The position numbers and the translations under genes were made by a program. From positions 1-61,109 of the forward strand of contig JBJORA010000093.1 of NCBI GenBank assembly GCA_046049675.1: a stretch of DNA of 61,109 bases, written 5' to 3'. Shown piece after piece: positions 26,128 through 35,508 of this stretch. The notes below the pieces were generated by a model. The model was given only the letters and a program-made list of their open reading frames with translations, was not told where the DNA came from and ran no database searches. Source of the DNA: CAIXQW01 sp046049675 (lineage in GTDB: Bacteria > Bacteroidota > Bacteroidia > Chitinophagales > Chitinophagaceae). Each line of letters starts with the position of its first letter. Positions within the stretch are counted from its first letter, which is position 1.

Positions 26128-28557
26128 CTAAGGCTGTTTATTAATACTTTGTATAAGCACATAAGTTGAAACCGCTGATGTCACTAGCGACATCATACTC
26201 AAAATAAAGCCTTGCGATTCACTCCAGCTCCATTTACCCCTTTTATCTTCAGGTTTTACTGGTACTATTACTATTGAACCAGGCGTAACAGGTGGGTGCT
26301 TAATGATGCCCAAGAAGCTTGTAGTCTTCTTTGATAAGCCATCAGGATATTGCACGTACACTTTCTTTCTCCATGCACGATCCAAGTATCCACCACAACT
26401 GTTAATATAAAAGTTAAGGTCAGTAATTGTAGGTTGTGCTTTCATAAATATCTCTTTTTGTACAGCCCCTTTTACAGCAACAAGATCTGCTGCAGTAGGC
26501 ACATAGATCGTATCGCCAGGTTTCAAAAACACATCCAAAGGCGAACTAGGACTTTTCATTACCTCCTCTAGATTAATGTAAACCTCGCCAATTCCAACAC
26601 GTCCCAAGCGTGCACCATTTACAAAGCCTGTTTGTTTAATACCGCCAGCACGAGTAATGACGCTAGATAGTTTTTCATCAGTAACTAATAAGGGGTAGGC
26701 ACCAGGAAACATAACCTCGCCTGCAACGTAAACAACTTGTGTAAGTTTAAAATCAGGCTTTGAACGTATATACACCTTGTCTAAAGGACGTAAACGTAAA
26801 TTGGCAGCGTTATTATTACTTTCTGGATTAGGGTCTAGTGTATAGCTTAGTACTTCTACACGACCGCCTGGCAAAATTTTGAAGTCATAAGAACTCTCTA
26901 CAGTGTCAATGATACGCGCGATTTCAATTCTATCAAATTGTGCTTGGGGCTTCATGCCACCCGCGAGTAAGATAAGATCGCGGACGGTCATACCTTCTAA
27001 ATACTTAAACTCCCCTGGGTTGCGTACTTCGCCACCAATCTCAATTGTAAACTGGTTCATTAAAGCTGTTTTAGAAATAATATTAATAATGTCGCCAGGA
27101 AATATTTCTAAATTAGATCTGTAGTCGTTGCTGTTGAGGCTATCAATATTTATACGTATAGATTGTCCATCTGCGGTATTATCGCCACGATACACATAGG
27201 CTGTGTTTTGCAAAGCATTAGGTAGAATTCCTCCCGCTTTATTCAACACGTCTAATAAACGATCGCCCGCAGCAATTTGATACTGATCAGGATACAGCAC
27301 CGCACCTTGCAAAGTAATAGTATTAGTAACATCTTGATTAATTGGCTTTATCCTCACCACGTCTCCATCACGCAGGGCTATGGTGCCGCCCGCTGCGTCA
27401 ATATCTTTTAGGTTGATGCTATACAGCGATGGTTGCTCGTCTGCGACAGTTAATATTTGTATACTGCTGAAACGTGCATCAAAGGTTGGACCACCACTAT
27501 ACCGGATAAGATCAGTTAAATCCTCCTCCTGCTTTAGTAGATAAACCATAGGGCGCTTAAATTTGCCTTCTGCCTTTACCTTCTTTTCGTAAACATCTAT
27601 CAAAATGATATCGCCATCTTCTAGATAAGCATCATCTATATCGCCACTAACTAAAAACTCATACAAATCAATCATATTGACTGTGCGGCCGCCACGCTTG
27701 ATCTCAATAGCGCGCAAGTTGGCAAGATCTGTAACACCGCCTGCCATGCTCAATGCATTAAAAGCTGTATTAAAGGCGGAAATGGTAAGCGTACCCGGTC
27801 TTTGCACCTCTCCCATCACTGTGACCTTTATAAGGCGCACACTTGCCAATTGCACTTCGATGCGAGAGCCATTGGTAAGTATATTTCTAAATCTAGAGGC
27901 TACAACCTGTTGCGCATTAGCGAAGCTGAGGCCTGCCAATTGTATTTTTCCAACACTACGAGGAAATATGCTACCATCGCGACCAATTGTATAGTTTTCT
28001 TGATACTCACTTGTGCCCCAAACATTTACTATAATTTCGTCGCCAATGCCAAGCTTGTAACTTGATGGAGGGCTTGTAAAGTTGCTATTATTGCTATAGT
28101 CGCTAGTTTGAGCATTAATAAAGTTCTGACCGTAAATACTTGATTCCCTTTGCGCAATCTGCTTTAAGCGTAAAGTTTCTTCGCTTTCGTCAGTATTTGC
28201 CTTATCTTCATTTTGTGTCAACTCATCCTCTGCATTAGCATCTTCTAAATTTACATCCGTCCCTTCTTTGCTGCCTGGTGGTTTATCGCCAGTAGTCGTT
28301 TTGTCGCCATTTTGAGCAGTGCCTTTGTTATTCTTTTTAACTTTTTTATCTGGGTCTCCAGATGTAGAACCGTTAGCGCTTCCGGTATTATTAGTTGGCG
28401 TCGTTGTAGTAGCTGGCTTGGGAGCGGCAGGTTTACTTGTAGCGCCATACGGATTTTGGTAAGGATTAGTAAATGGACGCACCTGTGCGTATGTACTGAA
28501 TGTTGTTGCAGCTAGCAAGCATAAGAGCAAGCCAACTATACCAAAAATTTTTTGCAT
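26128..28557 (-). CDS. Wza-like polysaccharide export protein with SLBB domains
   Basis: An 809-residue outer-membrane export protein. A signal peptide at about residues 1-24 (ending STYAQ) is followed by a disordered Pro/Thr/Asn/Gly/Asp-rich region to about 145, then a Poly_export domain (YKLGIGDEIIVNVWGTSEY), and several SLBB repeats (GEVQRPGTLTIS, GAVLYPDQYQIA, GGEVRNPGEFKYL, AGEVMFPGAYPLL). A C-terminal hydrophobic helix (GFILSMMSLVTSAVSTYVLIQ) could span the outer membrane, as the Wza helix does. It forms the channel for capsule or exopolysaccharide; the Wzz-like protein follows. A -7 element lies at 28569-28576, upstream of the ATG. Confidence 0.88.
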   Translation of the reverse strand: MQKIFGIVGLLLCLLAATTFSTYAQVRPFTNPYQNPYGATSKPAAPKPATTTTPTNNTGSANGSTSGDPDKKVKKNNKGTAQNGDKTTTGDKPPGSKEGTDVNLEDANAEDELTQNEDKANTDESEETLRLKQIAQRESSIYGQNFINAQTSDYSNNSNFTSPPSSYKLGIGDEIIVNVWGTSEYQENYTIGRDGSIFPRSVGKIQLAGLSFANAQQVVASRFRNILTNGSRIEVQLASVRLIKVTVMGEVQRPGTLTISAFNTAFNALSMAGGVTDLANLRAIEIKRGGRTVNMIDLYEFLVSGDIDDAYLEDGDIILIDVYEKKVKAEGKFKRPMVYLLKQEEDLTDLIRYSGGPTFDARFSSIQILTVADEQPSLYSINLKDIDAAGGTIALRDGDVVRIKPINQDVTNTITLQGAVLYPDQYQIAAGDRLLDVLNKAGGILPNALQNTAYVYRGDNTADGQSIRINIDSLNSNDYRSNLEIFPGDIINIISKTALMNQFTIEIGGEVRNPGEFKYLEGMTVRDLILLAGGMKPQAQFDRIEIARIIDTVESSYDFKILPGGRVEVLSYTLDPNPESNNNAANLRLRPLDKVYIRSKPDFKLTQVVYVAGEVMFPGAYPLLVTDEKLSSVITRAGGIKQTGFVNGARLGRVGIGEVYINLEEVMKSPSSPLDVFLKPGDTIYVPTAADLVAVKGAVQKEIFMKAQPTITDLNFYINSCGGYLDRAWRKKVYVQYPDGLSKKTTSFLGIIKHPPVTPGSIVIVPVKPEDKRGKWSWSESQGFILSMMSLVTSAVSTYVLIQSINKQP

Positions 28558-28568
28558 ATAGTAGTGTA

Positions 28569-28576
28569 CAAAGGTA
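28569..28576 (-). promoter_or_regulatory. -7 element of the Wza-Wzz transcript
   Basis: The minus strand reads TACCTTTG, ending 11 nt before the ATG at 28557. It lies in the 38-bp gap after the nitronate monooxygenase-like gene, so the export genes may have their own promoter as well as read-through. Confidence 0.45.
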
Positions 28577-28595
28577 GTAAAAATAGCCTCAATGC

Positions 28596-29561
28596 CTATG
28601 GCAAAAAGGGTTGCTGGCTAGTATTAACGAAGTCTTGCCAAATTTGTTGTGTTAAGTCTCCTGCTGGCACTATTTTATCGATAGTAGCTGCTACTTGCCC
28701 TATTTCTAGCTCACCTTCAACCAAATCTCCCTCAAACATGCCCTTTTTCGCGCGGCCTTTACCCAAAAGTTGCTCTAAGTCTTCTTTAGTGGCACAATTG
28801 GTTTCAGCCTGTTTCACATTGCTGTAAAATTCGTTCTTTAATAGCCGCACTGGCGTTAGCTGCTTTAATACTAGCTCGGTACTGCCTTCTCCAGCTTGTA
28901 AAATATGTTGCTTAAAGTTGTCATGACTACTCGCTTCTTGTGTGGCCACATAACGGCTACCAATTTGTACACCTTGCGCACCTAATACCATGGCGGCGTA
29001 CATACTTCTGCCGCTACTAATACCGCCTGCTGCTATTACAGGAATATCTACACTAGCTTTTACATGCGGAATGAGCACCAAGGTTGTGGTTTCTTCTCGT
29101 CCATTATGTCCACCAGCTTCAAAACCTTCGGCTACAACTGCATGTACACCAGCTTTTTGGCTTTTCTCTGCAAACTTTGCGCTACTTACAACATGCACTA
29201 CCGTAACACCTTTGTCTTTTAACTGTTGCGTGTAAGTGGCAGGATTGCCCGCACTAGTAAAGACAATTGGCACCTTGTACCTAATGATATGTGCGATATG
29301 CTTATCAATATCTGGGTATAGCAGTGGAAGATTAACGCCAAATGGTTTGGATGTGGCAGCGAGACATTTCTGCAGGTTTTCTTCTAGCACCTCTGGATAC
29401 ATACTACCTGCACCAATTAAGCCAAGTCCACCTGCATTACTAACAGCACTAGCTAAGCGCCATCCGCTTGCCCATATCATGCCTGCTTGAATGATTGGGT
29501 AGTTAATGCCAAAAAGTTGTGTGATGCTATTATTGAAGCTACTATAATTGTCGTTGAACAT
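28596..29561 (-). CDS. Nitronate monooxygenase / FabK-like flavoprotein
   Basis: A 321-residue TIM-barrel FMN enzyme of the NMO/2-nitropropane dioxygenase family. Visible features: NYPIIQAGMIWASG (residues 20-33), SNAGGLGLIGAG, FGVNLP, EGFEAGGHNG (catalytic region), GGISSGRSMYAAMVLGAQGVQIGSRY with the phosphate-binding glycines. It could oxidise nitronates or act like enoyl-ACP reductase FabK; the AGGHNG motif fits both. It starts 3 bp after the nucleotidyltransferase stop, so they form one operon, and a link to the export genes is by position only. Confidence 0.85.
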   Translation of the reverse strand: MFNDNYSSFNNSITQLFGINYPIIQAGMIWASGWRLASAVSNAGGLGLIGAGSMYPEVLEENLQKCLAATSKPFGVNLPLLYPDIDKHIAHIIRYKVPIVFTSAGNPATYTQQLKDKGVTVVHVVSSAKFAEKSQKAGVHAVVAEGFEAGGHNGREETTTLVLIPHVKASVDIPVIAAGGISSGRSMYAAMVLGAQGVQIGSRYVATQEASSHDNFKQHILQAGEGSTELVLKQLTPVRLLKNEFYSNVKQAETNCATKEDLEQLLGKGRAKKGMFEGDLVEGELEIGQVAATIDKIVPAGDLTQQIWQDFVNTSQQPFLP

Positions 29562-29564
29562 CTG

Positions 29565-30554
29565 CTATTGTAAATCTATTTCTGTATTATCACCAATATT
29601 TAGGCTTTGGCTGTAACCTTTCAACACGGCATCATTGCCTATAAGCGAGTGATGCAACACAATCTTAAACAGCTCGCTGTAACTGCCAATAATACTATCG
29701 CTTACAATGCTATTATTAATCTTAGCGTTTTCGCCAATGGTAACATTAGGCCCCACAATACTATTCTGAATATCGCAACCTTCGCCAATGCTCACTGGGT
29801 GGATGATTATAGTATTCTCAAAAAACGGCACTTCATCGCTCATGAACTCAAGCTTCTTAAGCAAGTTGGCATTGGTTTCTAACAAACTTTCTTTGCGACC
29901 ACAGTCGTACCAACTGTGCGCATGTACAGCATTAAAGTGAGTCCCTTGCTGTATCATAGCATCTAGTGCGCTCGTTAGCGAATGCGCTTCTGTGCTACCG
30001 TTAGCCATGGCCTTTTCTATGGTACTAAACAAAAGTTGCGTGTCAACTATTCTAAACATACCAACTAACGCAAGGTTGCTTTTAGGCACAGTTGGTTTCT
30101 CAACAACATGCTTTACAGTATTATCTGCATCTAATTCTACAATGCCAAAATTTATTGGATCGTCTACTTTCTTTACAACAAAGGCATTTTGCTTGCCAGC
30201 AAATAGTTCTTCTGTATTAAACTCTGCTATTGTATCGCCATATAGAATCACAACTTCCTCATTGGGCTCTACAAATGGCTTAGCCAGTAATACAGCGTGT
30301 GCCGTACCTTCTCGTTGTGCCTGCACAGCATAGTGTGCTTTGAGGTCAGGAAACTTTTCTTGCACATAGTCCTTAATCTTTTCGCCCAGATGACCAATTA
30401 TAAACACAAACTCTGTCGCACCGCATTGCAGCATTTGCTCAATAATAAATGCCAAAATAGTATTCCCCGCCAAAGGTATAAGGGCCTTAGGCTGTGTATA
30501 GGTAAATGGGCGCAACTTAGTGCCGGCACCTGCCACAGGTATAATTACTTTCAT
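29565..30554 (-). CDS. Sugar nucleotidyltransferase with left-handed beta-helix tail
   Basis: A 329-residue cytoplasmic enzyme that forms NDP-sugars. The N-terminal signature is GAGTKLRPFTYTQPKALIPLAG (GxGTxLxPxT...PK), and the C-terminal 80 residues (IHPVSIGEGCDIQNSIVGPNVTIGENAKI) are hexapeptide repeats of a left-handed beta helix. This fits glucose-1-phosphate thymidylyl/uridylyltransferases and heptose guanylyltransferases (HddC type). With the HddA-type kinases elsewhere in the window a heptose role is possible; the sugar and nucleotide cannot be told from the sequence. Confidence 0.85.
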   Translation of the reverse strand: MKVIIPVAGAGTKLRPFTYTQPKALIPLAGNTILAFIIEQMLQCGATEFVFIIGHLGEKIKDYVQEKFPDLKAHYAVQAQREGTAHAVLLAKPFVEPNEEVVILYGDTIAEFNTEELFAGKQNAFVVKKVDDPINFGIVELDADNTVKHVVEKPTVPKSNLALVGMFRIVDTQLLFSTIEKAMANGSTEAHSLTSALDAMIQQGTHFNAVHAHSWYDCGRKESLLETNANLLKKLEFMSDEVPFFENTIIIHPVSIGEGCDIQNSIVGPNVTIGENAKINNSIVSDSIIGSYSELFKIVLHHSLIGNDAVLKGYSQSLNIGDNTEIDLQ

Positions 30555-30647
30555 TGTTTTAGCTCAAACATCAATTTGCGCGTGTGAAATTACAATAATC
30601 ATTACACAATCTATTGGCTAGCTTCTACCTTTATTTTTTTACCAACA

Positions 30648-31916
30648 ATGCAAAGAGATCAACAAATATTCGACCTAATAGAACGTGAATACGCACGCCA
30701 AAGCCATGGCCTAGAGCTAATTGCCAGCGAAAACTTCACGAGCAAACAAGTGATGGAAGCTATGGGCAGCGTAATGACCAACAAATATGCTGAAGGTTAT
30801 CCAGGTAAGCGCTATTACGGTGGTTGCGAAATCGTAGATATTTCCGAACAGTTAGCAATTGATAGGCTAAAGCAAATTTTTGATGTTGAGTATGCCAATG
30901 TTCAACCTCATAGCGGCGCGCAAGCCAATGCTGCTTTAATGCTTGCTATCCTTAAACCAGGTGATAGAATATTAGGCCTAGATCTTAGCATGGGCGGGCA
31001 TCTTACGCATGGTAGCAGTGTAAACTTTAGCGGAAAACTATACGAACCGCATTTCTACGGTGTACGTCAAGACGATGGTCTAATAGATTATGAGATGCTT
31101 GAACAGCAAGCTCGCACCCTTAAGCCAAAGCTCATTATCTGTGGCGCTAGTGCTTATAGCCGCGATTGGGATTATGCACGTATACGCGCTGTTGCCGATG
31201 AAATTGGCGCTTTTGTACATTGCGATATGGCGCATCCTGCCGGTATTATTGCAGCAAAAAAATTAAGCAGTCCATTTGAGCATTGCCACTTTGTAACAAG
31301 TACAACACACAAAACTTTGCGAGGCCCTCGTGGTGGCATTATCCTTATGAAGCACGACTTTGAGAACACCTTGGGCATTACAGGCCCTAAGGGCGAGCTG
31401 CGTATGATGAGCGATTTGTTGAATCTTGCTGTATTTCCAGGCACACAAGGTGGCCCATTGCAGCATGTAATAGCTGCTAAGGCTGTGGCTTTTTACGAAA
31501 TTTTGCAACCAGAGTGGATAAGCTATATAGACCAAGTGCTTGCTAATGCAAACGCCATGGCAGAAGAATTTACAGCGAGAGATTATAAGATTGTAAGTGG
31601 TGGTACAAGTAATCACCTTTTACTCATCGACCTTCGAAACAAAAATATTAGTGGAAAGAAAGCCGAAAACACTTTAGTGGAAGCAGACATTACCCTTAAC
31701 AAAAATATGGTGCCATACGACGATAAAAGTCCTTTTGTGACGAGCGGTATTCGTGTTGGCAGTGCTGCGCTTACTACACGTGGCTTTAAGGAAAAAGACA
31801 TGAAACAGGTAGTAGATTGGATAGACCGCGTGCTAATGACGGCTGATGATGCAAGTGTAAAAGCGCAAGTAAAACAGGAAATCAATAAGTATGTGGGAGA
31901 ATTCCCGTTGTACTAG
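30648..31916 (+). CDS. glyA: Serine hydroxymethyltransferase
   Basis: A 422-residue PLP enzyme that interconverts serine and glycine with tetrahydrofolate. Landmarks: GLELIASENFTS (residues 21-32), NKYAEGYPGKRYYGG, HSGAQANAA, the PLP lysine in STTHKTLRGPRGG (near residue 223), PGTQGGPL and RVGSAALTTRGF. Full length, ATG start at 30648, 5-prime region with an A/T-rich -7-like TACCTTTA at 30627-30634. No neighbours in the same operon. Confidence 0.96.
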   Translation: MQRDQQIFDLIEREYARQSHGLELIASENFTSKQVMEAMGSVMTNKYAEGYPGKRYYGGCEIVDISEQLAIDRLKQIFDVEYANVQPHSGAQANAALMLAILKPGDRILGLDLSMGGHLTHGSSVNFSGKLYEPHFYGVRQDDGLIDYEMLEQQARTLKPKLIICGASAYSRDWDYARIRAVADEIGAFVHCDMAHPAGIIAAKKLSSPFEHCHFVTSTTHKTLRGPRGGIILMKHDFENTLGITGPKGELRMMSDLLNLAVFPGTQGGPLQHVIAAKAVAFYEILQPEWISYIDQVLANANAMAEEFTARDYKIVSGGTSNHLLLIDLRNKNISGKKAENTLVEADITLNKNMVPYDDKSPFVTSGIRVGSAALTTRGFKEKDMKQVVDWIDRVLMTADDASVKAQVKQEINKYVGEFPLY

Positions 31917-32073
31917 GCAATATTAGGGGGATCATCTAACAATTGTCTATTTGCCTTGTTGGGCTTAAGGCTTTGAGAGCTACTGATACTTTTTGCATTG
32001 AATATGATGCAATTACGATTGGCAGTGTTCAAAAGTTAATGGAAAGTTACGTATTATATTGCATGAAGCTATA

Positions 32074-32081
32074 TACCTTTG
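32074..32081 (+). promoter_or_regulatory. -7 element of the DUF937-OmpA gene
   Basis: TACCTTTG matches TAnnTTTG, 39 nt before the ATG at 32121. Only a partial TTG is upstream, at a short distance. Confidence 0.45.
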
Positions 32082-32120
32082 CTACTCACAATTTTTTTGT
32101 AAAATAAAAGAAACATTACT

Positions 32121-33545
32121 ATGAGTATTCTAAACGGAATCAAAGGACTATTGTCTAATGAACTAGTATCTGGCTTAGCAGGTCAACTAGGCGAAAGCAA
32201 CGACGGTGTTCAAAAAGCCATGGGCGGCATTGTGCCAAGCCTTTTGGGTAGCTTAATGGGCGCAAAACAAGAAGACCACAGCATGCTTGGTGGCTTATTA
32301 AGTCAAGCTGGCAACCTTGGTGGCGGCAACCTAGTTGGTGACCTTATTGGTGGACTAACAGGCGGTGGCAATGCAAACAGCGGTATTAGCGGCATTGGCA
32401 GCAGCCTTATCAGTGGTTTGTTAGGCGGTAAGTCTGGCGGCATGATTGATATGATTGCAAAACTTGCTGGCATTAAGAGTAGCAGCTCTAGCTCTTTATT
32501 GGGCATAGGCGGTTCGCTTATTGCAAGCTTCTTAGGTAAGAAAATGCTTGGTGATGGCGGCGGTATTAGCGGCATTATCAGCAGCCTTATGGGCGAAAAG
32601 AAAGAAATTGCTGCAGCTGCGCCAAGCGGTATCGGCAGTTTACTTGGCCTAGATAATATTTTTGGTAGTGCACAACAAACTGTAAGCAATGTTGCTAATG
32701 CAGTTGGTAATACTGCAAGCGGCGCGGCTTCAAAAGCAGCTGGCGTTGTAGGTAGTGCAGCTAGTGCTGTTGGCGGCGACGACGATAGCAGCGGTGGTGG
32801 CGGCATGAAGTGGCTATGGCCTTTATTATTGCTTGCTGCACTAGCCCTTGGTGCTTGGATGTTGCTTAAAAACTGCAACAAGTCTGATGCTGACGCAACT
32901 ACCACACCTGCTGTAACAAATACAGCAGATTCAACAAATGGTGGCTCTACTGCTGGTACAACTACGGTAACAGGTACGGATGCTGCTGCTGCAACTGGTG
33001 CAGCTACTGGTACTGCTACAACTGATACGGGCAATAAAACTGCTGCTCCTGCTGCTGCTACACCTGCACCAGTTAGTACAAAGGTTAAATTAGCAAATGG
33101 TACAGAAATTAGTGCCTACAAAGGTGGTGTAGAAGATAAATTAGTTGCTTTCTTAAGCGATGCTTCTGCAAAATTAAGCCCAGACGATAAGAGCAAAGAT
33201 TGGTTTGATTTTGACAACCTAAACTTTGACTTAGGTAAGAGCACTATTACTAAAGCTAGCATGGTTCAAATTGACAACCTTGCTGCTATCTTAAAGGCTT
33301 ACCCTAATCTAAAGATTAAAGTAGGTGGCTATACAGATAAGAAAGGTGATGATGCTGGTAACAAAAAGCTTAGCCAAAGTCGTGCTGATGCTGTATTTGC
33401 TGCATTAAAAGCTAAAGGTGCTAATGCTGCACAGCTTACTGCTGCTGAAGGTTATGGCGAAGCACTCGCTACAGTTGCTGAAACTGCTAGTGATGAAGAG
33501 CGTCGCAAAGACCGTCGCACAGCTGTACGCGTAGTTGCTAAGTAA
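32121..33545 (+). CDS. DUF937-OmpA fusion envelope protein
   Basis: A 474-residue protein. Residues 1-190 are a Gly/Leu/Ser-rich DUF937 (YidB-like) region (MSILNGIKGLLSNEL, GIVPSLLGSLMG, GGLLSQAGNLGGGN). One transmembrane helix follows at about 229-248 (MKWLWPLLLLAALALGAWML), then a Thr/Ala/Pro linker, and an OmpA peptidoglycan-binding domain at about 365-474 (FDNLNFDLGKSTI, VGGYTDKKGDD, NKKLSQSRADAV, EERRKDRRTAVRV). There is no N-terminal signal peptide, so DUF937 would lie in the cytoplasm and OmpA in the periplasm, tethering to peptidoglycan. A strong terminator follows. Confidence 0.88.
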   Translation: MSILNGIKGLLSNELVSGLAGQLGESNDGVQKAMGGIVPSLLGSLMGAKQEDHSMLGGLLSQAGNLGGGNLVGDLIGGLTGGGNANSGISGIGSSLISGLLGGKSGGMIDMIAKLAGIKSSSSSSLLGIGGSLIASFLGKKMLGDGGGISGIISSLMGEKKEIAAAAPSGIGSLLGLDNIFGSAQQTVSNVANAVGNTASGAASKAAGVVGSAASAVGGDDDSSGGGGMKWLWPLLLLAALALGAWMLLKNCNKSDADATTTPAVTNTADSTNGGSTAGTTTVTGTDAAAATGAATGTATTDTGNKTAAPAAATPAPVSTKVKLANGTEISAYKGGVEDKLVAFLSDASAKLSPDDKSKDWFDFDNLNFDLGKSTITKASMVQIDNLAAILKAYPNLKIKVGGYTDKKGDDAGNKKLSQSRADAVFAALKAKGANAAQLTAAEGYGEALATVAETASDEERRKDRRTAVRVVAK

Positions 33546-33571
33546 TTAGAACTTACAAATCAAAAAAATAG

Positions 33572-33603
33572 AAAAGCCGTTGCAATTGCAGCGGCTTTTT
33601 TTC
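33572..33603 (+). terminator. Rho-independent terminator of the DUF937-OmpA gene
   Basis: Long stem: AAAAGCCG-TTGCAA / TTGCAG-CGGCTTTT with one mismatch, followed by TTTTTT-C-TTT, 27 bp after the stop. Confidence 0.9.
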
Positions 33604-33786
33604 TTTCCTACACTAATAGCGTGTGAACGAATACTAGTGGACCATTGTCGCAATGAAATTGGGCCTTAAACAAGGCCTTCTTTGTATGTTGTTTTGCAAA
33701 TGTCCTTTGCTACATTACATGGGCATTAATATTAAATTTCATAAAACAGAATAGCCGCTTTTCTTTAATACCCCACGGCCAAGCTT

Positions 33787-33794
33787 TAACTTCG
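33787..33794 (+). promoter_or_regulatory. -7 element of purA
   Basis: TAACTTCG is one base from TAnnTTTG, 50 nt before the ATG at 33845. Confidence 0.35.
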
Positions 33795-33844
33795 CAGTTG
33801 GCTAGCATTAGCTAGTCGATAAAATAAATATTTCAGGATTTACT

Positions 33845-35107
33845 ATGGTAGATGTATTACTTGGCCTACAATGGGGCGACGAAGGCAAAGGCAAAATAGT
33901 TGACTTTCTAGCCAAAGACTACGATGTAATTGCGCGCTTTCAAGGCGGACCTAACGCTGGCCATACCTTATACATCAACAATCAAAAAGTTGTTTTACAT
34001 ACAATACCAAGTGGCATCTTTCATAATCATATCACTAATGTTATTGGCAACGGTGTAGTACTTGATCCTGTAACGTTTAAGAAAGAATGCGAACTAGTAA
34101 AAACCTTTGACATCAATGTACACGAGCGTTTAGTATTAAGCAATAAAACGCATATTATTCTTCCTACACATCGTGCATTAGACAAGGCCAACGAACTAGC
34201 CAAAGGCGACCAAAAAATTGGTAGCACGCTTAAAGGTATTGGCCCAACCTACACTGATAAAACAGGCCGCAACGGTATACGCATTGGCGACGTTCTGAGC
34301 GCAGATTTTATGGAGCGTTATAACACGCTTAAAGCAAAGCACAATACTATCCTTTCGCAAATGGGCTTCAGTGAAGATATTAGCGAATGGGAAAACGACT
34401 TTTTTGCAAGCCTAGAAAATATTCGCAGCATGCAAATTGTAAATCTAGAGTATTGGCTCAACGACAAAATCAATCAAGGCAAACGCATACTTGCAGAAGG
34501 TGCTCAAGGCAGCATGTTAGATATAGACTTTGGCACCTACCCTTTTGTTACTAGTAGCAATACCACAATTAGTGGCGTATGTAGTGGTTTAGGTATTAGT
34601 GCAAGAAAAATTGGGCGTGTATACGGTATTACCAAAGCTTACTGTACACGTGTAGGTAGTGGTCCTTTCCCTAGCGAACTACACGATGAAGTTGGCGAGC
34701 GCTTGCGTGCTACAGGCCACGAATTTGGAGCAACTACTGGCCGCCCTCGCCGCTGTGGTTGGATAGATTTGGTAGCACTAAACTATGCTTGTATGCTTAG
34801 CGGTGTAGATACTTTAATCGTCACTAAAGCCGATGTCCTTAACGACTTTGAATGGTTCTATGCTTGCGACGAATACACCGTAAATGGTAGTCATAGCAAA
34901 GAGTTTCCGTATGACGCAGTACACGCAAGCATTAGTCCTGTACTAAAAGAGTTTCGTGGCTGGCGTCGCAGTTTAGATGATGCTAAAGATATTTACTCTA
35001 TACCTGCAGAGCTTATGCGCCTTGTAGATTATATAGAAGGCTATACAAAATGCCGTGTAAAATATATTAGTACAGGAGTTGGCAGAGACCAGATTGTGGC
35101 AATCTAG
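33845..35107 (+). CDS. purA: Adenylosuccinate synthetase
   Basis: A 420-residue GTP-dependent enzyme that joins IMP and aspartate on the way to AMP. Landmarks: QWGDEGKGKIVDFLA (residues 9-23) with the catalytic Asp and phosphate loop, GGPNAGHT, KGIGPTYTDKTGRNGIR, EGAQGSMLDIDFGTYP, VGSGPFPSEL, GATTGRPRRCGW and KADVLNDF. Full length. It ends on a shared CTAG with the convergent gene at 35104. Confidence 0.97.
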   Translation: MVDVLLGLQWGDEGKGKIVDFLAKDYDVIARFQGGPNAGHTLYINNQKVVLHTIPSGIFHNHITNVIGNGVVLDPVTFKKECELVKTFDINVHERLVLSNKTHIILPTHRALDKANELAKGDQKIGSTLKGIGPTYTDKTGRNGIRIGDVLSADFMERYNTLKAKHNTILSQMGFSEDISEWENDFFASLENIRSMQIVNLEYWLNDKINQGKRILAEGAQGSMLDIDFGTYPFVTSSNTTISGVCSGLGISARKIGRVYGITKAYCTRVGSGPFPSELHDEVGERLRATGHEFGATTGRPRRCGWIDLVALNYACMLSGVDTLIVTKADVLNDFEWFYACDEYTVNGSHSKEFPYDAVHASISPVLKEFRGWRRSLDDAKDIYSIPAELMRLVDYIEGYTKCRVKYISTGVGRDQIVAI

Positions 35108-35505
35108 CCAACGAGTTCTACACTATACACATCGCTATTATTGCGCACAATGCTTCGAATTTCAAAGCCGCCGCTTTGTGGAATATCTTCAATTAGATCA
35201 AACATGATGCAGTTCTTAGGAAGCGCTTCAAACACCAAAGTAAAATAGTATGTTTCGTTTGGCAGTACTTCTGTCCAATAAGGGTATAAAGTAATATTAT
35301 GGTTGTGCAAAAGCTTGCTGCGTTGATTACTTTCGTGCGGACACAAAAATGTACTTGCCCAAATACGTATTAAGCTGCCATAATTATCTGCAACAAATTT
35401 TACATGCACAATCGTTTGGCTTTCTGTAAGCACGCTTTGCTTTAAGGCCTCACTCGTTTGTTTATCTACAATAATTTTCGGTTGTGCAATTTCTATCGTA
35501 CTCAT
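35104..35505 (-). CDS. Hypothetical cytoplasmic protein, 133 residues
   Basis: Not recognised. It has no signal peptide or membrane helix; it is beta-rich, with CPHESNQRSKLLHNHNITLYPYW in the middle and FTLVFEALPKNCIMFDLIED near the end, and PQSGGFEIRSI. Its start is 3 bp after the stop of the epimerase-like gene, so it is co-transcribed. Its stop codon overlaps that of purA on the other strand (CTAG). Confidence 0.6.
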   Translation of the reverse strand: MSTIEIAQPKIIVDKQTSEALKQSVLTESQTIVHVKFVADNYGSLIRIWASTFLCPHESNQRSKLLHNHNITLYPYWTEVLPNETYYFTLVFEALPKNCIMFDLIEDIPQSGGFEIRSIVRNNSDVYSVELVG

Positions 35506-35508
35506 TGC

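Noticed and set aside
32303..33034. 243-codon minus-strand frame of Pro/Ala/Ser/Leu
   Set aside because: Complement of the Gly/Ala/Thr-rich DUF937-OmpA gene; low-complexity shadow.
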